Of a stretch of 64,000 bases of DNA, positions 60,629-64,000 are shown piece by piece. The stretch comes from Actinomadura harenae (GTDB lineage: Bacteria > Actinomycetota > Actinomycetes > Streptosporangiales > Streptosporangiaceae). Position numbers and translations under genes: made by a program. The stretch lies in contig NZ_RFFG01000020.1 in NCBI RefSeq assembly GCF_003696215.1, positions 1 to 64,000 on the forward strand, read 5' to 3'. Under the pieces are notes generated by a model that made no database searches, was not told the DNA's origin, and saw only the letters and a list, made by a program, of their open reading frames with translations. The stretch's first letter is position 1; every line of letters begins with the position of its first letter.

Positions 60629-60644
60629 CCAAGCAAATGCTAGG
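60629..60644. promoter_or_regulatory. CCAAGC-N4-GCTTGG-type operator, copy 6 of 6
   Basis: CCAAGC-AAAT-GCTAGG, one mismatch from the perfect palindrome, five bases before the -10 box TAGGCT (60650-60655) of the isochorismatase-fold gene. Confidence 0.65.
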
Positions 60645-60661
60645 TCGCTTAGGCTGGCCGG

Positions 60662-61285
60662 GTGCCGACCGATCTCACCGACCTCGCGGCCCCCGGCCAC
60701 ACCGCGCTGCTCGTCATGGAGATGCAGCGCGGCGTCGCCGGCGACCTGGCCCGCTTCCCCGACCTGGTGAAGACCTGCGCCGACCGCGACGTGACGGCCA
60801 ACGCCGCGCGCGTCGCGGCGGCCGCCCGCGCCGCCGGGGTGCGCGTCGTGCAGTGCACGGCCGCGTTCCGTCCCGACCGCGCGGGCAGCCACACGCGCAA
60901 CTCGCCCTTCCTGCGCGCCCTGCTCAAGGACCCCTCGCACATGCTGGAGGGGACAGCCGCCATCGAGGTGCTGCCCGAGCTGTCCGACCCGTCCGACCTC
61001 GAATCCCGCCGGTACCACGGGTTCTCGCCGTTCACCGGGACGTCCCTCGACATGACGCTGCGCTCGCTCGGAGTCACCACGGTCGTCGCCGTCGGGCTGT
61101 CGCTCAACCTCGGTATCCCCGGCCTGTGCCTGGAGGCGGTCGACCTCGGCTACCGGGTCGTCTGCGTGACCGACGCCGTCGCCGGGACGCCCGCCGAGTA
61201 CGGCGACGCCGTCCTCGCCCACACGATCCCGCTGCTCGCCGCGCGCGCCACCGCCGGCGACCTGGTCCGCGCCTGGGAGGGCTGA
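60662..61285 (+). CDS. isochorismatase-fold cysteine-hydrolase-like protein lacking the Cys
   Basis: The product is 207 residues with the isochorismatase-like fold: LLVMEMQRGV in place of the usual D-x-Q start, with Glu for Asp, and VAVGLSLNLGIPGLCLEAVDLGYRV where the catalytic Cys of GVxxNxCV is Gly. The next Cys (GLCLEA) is five positions later, so a nicotinamidase-type thiolate mechanism is doubtful. GTG 60662 follows TAGGCT by six bases and is leaderless. The stop overlaps the SDR start (TGATG), so the two are coupled. Its substrate and even catalysis are open. Confidence 0.85.
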   Translation: MPTDLTDLAAPGHTALLVMEMQRGVAGDLARFPDLVKTCADRDVTANAARVAAAARAAGVRVVQCTAAFRPDRAGSHTRNSPFLRALLKDPSHMLEGTAAIEVLPELSDPSDLESRRYHGFSPFTGTSLDMTLRSLGVTTVVAVGLSLNLGIPGLCLEAVDLGYRVVCVTDAVAGTPAEYGDAVLAHTIPLLAARATAGDLVRAWEG

Positions 61286-62019
61286 TGGACGGTCTCGACC
61301 TCACCGGACGCGTCGCCGTCGTCACCGGCGGCGCTGGCGGCATCGGCCGCGCGATCTGCGCCGACCTCGCCTCCCTCGGCGCGCACGTCGTCGTCGCCGA
61401 CCTCGACGCGGAGGCCGCCGCCGAGACCGCGAAGCCGCTCGGCGCCACCGCCCGCCGCGTCGACCTCGCCGACTCGGCGTCCATCGACGCGTTCACCGCG
61501 CACGTCGGGCCGGTGGACGTCCTCGTGCACAACGCGGGCGTCAGCTTCGTCGAGCCGTTCACCGAGAGCGACCCCGCGCACTGGGACCTGATGTGGAAGA
61601 TCAACCTGCGCGCGCCGATGCAGCTCACCCGCGCCCTGCTGCCCGGGATGTCCGAACGCGGCCACGGCCGGCTCGTGTTCGTCTCGTCCGACGGCGCGCG
61701 CGCCGGATCCGGCGGCGAGGGCGCCTACGCCGCCACCAAGTCCGGGCTGTTCGGACTCGCCAAGACCCTCGCCCGCGAGGCCGCGCGCGGCGGCGTCACC
61801 AGCAACGTCGTCTGCCCGGGACCGACCGACACGCCCATGGTCCGGAAGGTGGCCGAGCGGCACCCGGACCTGCTGGACAAGCTCGCCCGGCAGATCCCGC
61901 TGCGCCGCATCGGCCGCCCCTCCGACGTCGCGGGCCTCGTCGCGTTCCTCTGCACCGACCGCGCCGCCTACATCACCGGCCAGACCCTCTCGGTCAGCGG
62001 CGGGATCACGATGCAGTGA
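61285..62019 (+). CDS. SDR-family oxidoreductase coupled to the isochorismatase-fold gene
   Basis: The product is 244 residues: TGGAGGIGRAIC, VLVHNAGVSF, catalytic Ser in VSSDGARAG, YAATK and the C-terminal VSGGITMQ. It is a classical SDR, likely a 3-oxoacyl or cyclic-alcohol reductase. GGGAGG precedes ATG 61285 and the start overlaps the upstream stop by one base (TGATG). It shares the operator-controlled promoter at 60629. Confidence 0.92.
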   Translation: MDGLDLTGRVAVVTGGAGGIGRAICADLASLGAHVVVADLDAEAAAETAKPLGATARRVDLADSASIDAFTAHVGPVDVLVHNAGVSFVEPFTESDPAHWDLMWKINLRAPMQLTRALLPGMSERGHGRLVFVSSDGARAGSGGEGAYAATKSGLFGLAKTLAREAARGGVTSNVVCPGPTDTPMVRKVAERHPDLLDKLARQIPLRRIGRPSDVAGLVAFLCTDRAAYITGQTLSVSGGITMQ

Positions 62020-62024
62020 CCGGG

Positions 62025-63200
62025 CTACAGAGAGGCGTAGGCGGCCTCGACCAGCCGGTACGAGCGCAGGTCGCCGGAGAGCTGGTCGCCCATGCGGTTC
62101 GGCAGGTAGGCGATGGCGAGGTCCGCGTCGACGTCCGCGAGGCCGAGCGCGCCGCCCGCGCCGGTGTGCCCGAACGCCGATTCCTGGCCCGCCTCCGGCG
62201 TGAAGAACGTCATCGACGGACGCATGAAGCCGCGGCCGAACGCGCTGTCCACGGTGAGCGTCAGGTCCTCGCCGCGCACCCGCGTCCGGATGCCCTCGCG
62301 CAGGGTCTCCGGGCGGACGTACCGTCCGGCCACCAGGTTCGCGTAGAACCGTCCGAACGCGCGCGCGGTCGCGACCATCCCGGCCGACGGCCAGCCCGCG
62401 CGCAGCACGACCGGGTTGTTGAACCCGCCCTTGCCCGGGCTCGGGTTGTTCAGCCCCCGGTTCATGCGGCTTTCGGTGTCGAGGAAGGCGTTGGCGAGGC
62501 GGGTGAGGCGCGCCTCGTCGTCCACCGCGCGCGGCCCGGTCTCGTTCTGGACGCCGCGGACGTTCGTCAGCCTCGCCGCGCGCTCGATCACCTCGTCCGA
62601 CGACCCGACCCACAGGTCCAGGTCCGCCGCGAACTCCTTCTTGACGAACTCCCCGGCGGGCATCCCGGCGAAGTGCCGGACCAGGTTCCCCGCGAGCCAG
62701 CCGTAGGTCAGCGCGTGGTAGCCGTGCGCGGTGCCGGGCTTCCACTCGGGCTCCTGAGCGGCCAGCTCGGCGGCGCGCGCGTCGGCGTCGGCGGCCTCCT
62801 CGGCCGTCACCGGACGCGCGAACGCCGGAAGCCCGGCCTGGTGCGTGAACAGGTGCTCGTTGGTCGCGGCGTCCTTGCCGTGGACGCCGAACCCGGGCCA
62901 CCAGGCGGTCACCGGCGCGTCCCAGTCGAACGCGCCGCGCTCGGCGAGCAGCAGGGCGGCCGTCGCGGTCAGCGCCTTGGTGCAGGAGAAGCCGAACGCG
63001 GGCGTGTGCTCGAGCCACAGGCGCCCGGTGCGGCGGTCGGCGAGCCCGCCCCACAGGTCCACCACCTTGCGGCCGCCGGAGTAGACCGCGACGGCCGCGC
63101 CGATCTCCCGGCCCTCCGCGAAGTTCCGCTCGAACACGTCCCGGACGGCGGCGAAGGCCGGATCGCAGTGCCCCTGCACCGTGGTTCCCTGCGCGGTCAT
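62025..63200 (-). CDS. class C beta-lactamase-related serine hydrolase
   Basis: The product is 391 residues. The serine-lysine motif SxxK is S72-K75 (FGFSCTKAL), the Tyr motif lies in YHALTYGWLAG and the C-terminal HTG in HTGAGGALGL. Without a signal peptide it is probably a cytosolic esterase of the EstB/LpqH-unrelated beta-lactamase group rather than an exported lactamase. GAGGAGAGG precedes ATG 63200. Five bases separate its end from the convergent SDR. Substrate unknown. Confidence 0.9.
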   Translation of the reverse strand: MTAQGTTVQGHCDPAFAAVRDVFERNFAEGREIGAAVAVYSGGRKVVDLWGGLADRRTGRLWLEHTPAFGFSCTKALTATAALLLAERGAFDWDAPVTAWWPGFGVHGKDAATNEHLFTHQAGLPAFARPVTAEEAADADARAAELAAQEPEWKPGTAHGYHALTYGWLAGNLVRHFAGMPAGEFVKKEFAADLDLWVGSSDEVIERAARLTNVRGVQNETGPRAVDDEARLTRLANAFLDTESRMNRGLNNPSPGKGGFNNPVVLRAGWPSAGMVATARAFGRFYANLVAGRYVRPETLREGIRTRVRGEDLTLTVDSAFGRGFMRPSMTFFTPEAGQESAFGHTGAGGALGLADVDADLAIAYLPNRMGDQLSGDLRSYRLVEAAYASL

Positions 63201-63235
63201 GGCGGCGTCCTCTCCTCGGGAAGGGTCTGAACCGA

Positions 63236-64000
63236 ATGATGCTCGATGAGCCGAACAACTGGGGACGCTGGGGTGCCTCGGACGAGCGCGGCGCGCTGAA
63301 CCTGCTGACCCCGGAGGCCGTCCTGGCCGCCGCGTCCTGCGTCCGGGAGGGACGGGTGCTGGGCCTGTCGCTGCCGATCCGCGGCGCCACGTCCTCGCCC
63401 GCGCCGACGACGGTCCCGCACCTGCGCGGACGCCCGCTGCCACAGCACTTCATGTCCGTGGACGGCGGCGACTACGCGGCCGGGACCAGGGCGATCGGCG
63501 CGGGGCTGCGGATGGCCGACGACGCGCTCGTCGTGACCCCGCACGGCACCACCACCCACATGGACGCCCTCTGCCACATGTGGTCGGGCGACGAGCTGTA
63601 CAACGGGCACCCGGCGAACCGGGTCCGCTCCTACGGTGCCGGACGCTGCGGCATCGACAAGGCCGGGCCGGTCGTCGCGCGCGGCGTCCTGTTCGACGTC
63701 CCGCGCCTGCGCGGCGTCCGGCACCTGGCGGCGGGCGACCGCGTCACCCCGGAGGACCTGGAGGCGTGCGGGGTGGACGTCCGTCCCGGGGACGTGGCCG
63801 TGATCCGCACCGGATGGCCGCTGACCTGGGAGGACGGCCCCGACGCGTACTGGAGCGGGCAGCCCGGCCTGTCCGCGGACGCGGGCCGCTGGCTCGCCGG
63901 GCTCGACGTGTGCGCGGTCGCGTCCGACAACGCGGCGATCGGCGGCCTCAACGAGCGCCAGCTCGCCGACGAGGGCCTGGCCGACGACCTCCACATGATC
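63236..64000 (+). CDS. cyclase-family protein, second copy (3' part beyond the window)
   Basis: The gene starts at ATG 63236 (or the adjacent ATG 63239) and continues beyond the window; 255 codons are visible. The metal motif is VTPHGTTTHMDALCHMW near residue 103, and VAVIRTGWPL, ERQLADEGLADDLH and YWSGQPGL follow. It is of the larger kynurenine-formamidase-like cyclase group and only distantly related to the copy at 35178. AAGGGT lies before the ATG. It is divergent from the beta-lactamase-like gene with 35 bases between them. Confidence 0.88.
   Translation, partial: MMLDEPNNWGRWGASDERGALNLLTPEAVLAAASCVREGRVLGLSLPIRGATSSPAPTTVPHLRGRPLPQHFMSVDGGDYAAGTRAIGAGLRMADDALVVTPHGTTTHMDALCHMWSGDELYNGHPANRVRSYGAGRCGIDKAGPVVARGVLFDVPRLRGVRHLAAGDRVTPEDLEACGVDVRPGDVAVIRTGWPLTWEDGPDAYWSGQPGLSADAGRWLAGLDVCAVASDNAAIGGLNERQLADEGLADDLHMI

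Noticed and set aside
38899..60644. Assigning the N4 palindromes to KstR2
   Set aside because: The spacing differs from the KstR2 consensus as I remember it, and no cholesterol-ring degradation genes are recognised in the window.

Overview
This is a 64 kb piece of chromosome from a high-GC actinomycete. Codon third positions are almost always G or C. The gene content is typical of that phylum: PknG kinase, a dxr-rip-ispG isoprenoid block, several F420/flavin LLM oxidoreductases, WYL, PucR and TetR regulators, GTG starts and many leaderless transcripts. The style recalls Streptosporangiales such as Actinomadura, but that is inference. No rRNA, tRNA, CRISPR array, insertion sequence or phage gene was seen.

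Layout. (1) 0-5.5 kb: a PknG-type kinase cut by the window edge, its coupled coiled-coil partner, a WYL-only protein under what looks like a DNA-damage promoter, an acyltransferase and an SDR. (2) 5.5-12.5 kb: a Tat-exported spermidine-dehydrogenase-like flavoenzyme, a PucR regulator, a class III aminotransferase and a CoA-acylating semialdehyde dehydrogenase. Together they read as polyamine or beta-alanine breakdown to acetyl-CoA. (3) 12.4-19.7 kb: a membrane glycosyltransferase-like protein, a PotD-like lipoprotein without permeases, small unknown proteins, an orphan histidine kinase and a secreted trypsin-like protease. (4) 19.9-33.9 kb: dxr, rip (site-2 protease), ispG and a DUF4081-GNAT gene. 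Five tandem paralogues of a secreted tripeptidyl-aminopeptidase-like hydrolase sit between ispG and the GNAT gene. (5) 33.9-48.5 kb: DUF3037/HipA pair, cyclase, four LLM oxidoreductases, alcohol dehydrogenase, thioesterase, SDR and a coupled hydantoinase A-B-LLM operon. (6) 48.6-54 kb: a two-component system, a VOC protein, an HD protein and a divergent TetR/amidase pair around a 20-bp perfect palindrome. (7) 54-64 kb: an AMP-forming ligase, ADP-forming acyl-CoA synthetase and SDR operon, OB-fold/VOC pair, endonuclease V, an isochorismatase-fold protein with SDR, a class C beta-lactamase-like protein and a second cyclase cut by the edge.

Regulation is the most informative layer. Six copies of a palindrome of the form CCAAGC-N4-GCTTGG, plus one contiguous variant, lie at the promoters of lipid- and acyl-type catabolic genes spread over 56 kb. 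This suggests one TetR-type regulon whose regulator is outside the window. The WYL gene has a near-perfect PafBC-type (RecA-NDp) promoter element overlapping a LexA-like half palindrome. About a dozen genes have TAnnnT-like -10 boxes 6-8 bases before the start codon and therefore look leaderless. Other regulatory candidates are a paired PucR operator, duplicated palindromes before a thioesterase, and a start-codon-sequestering hairpin before a DUF4870 gene.
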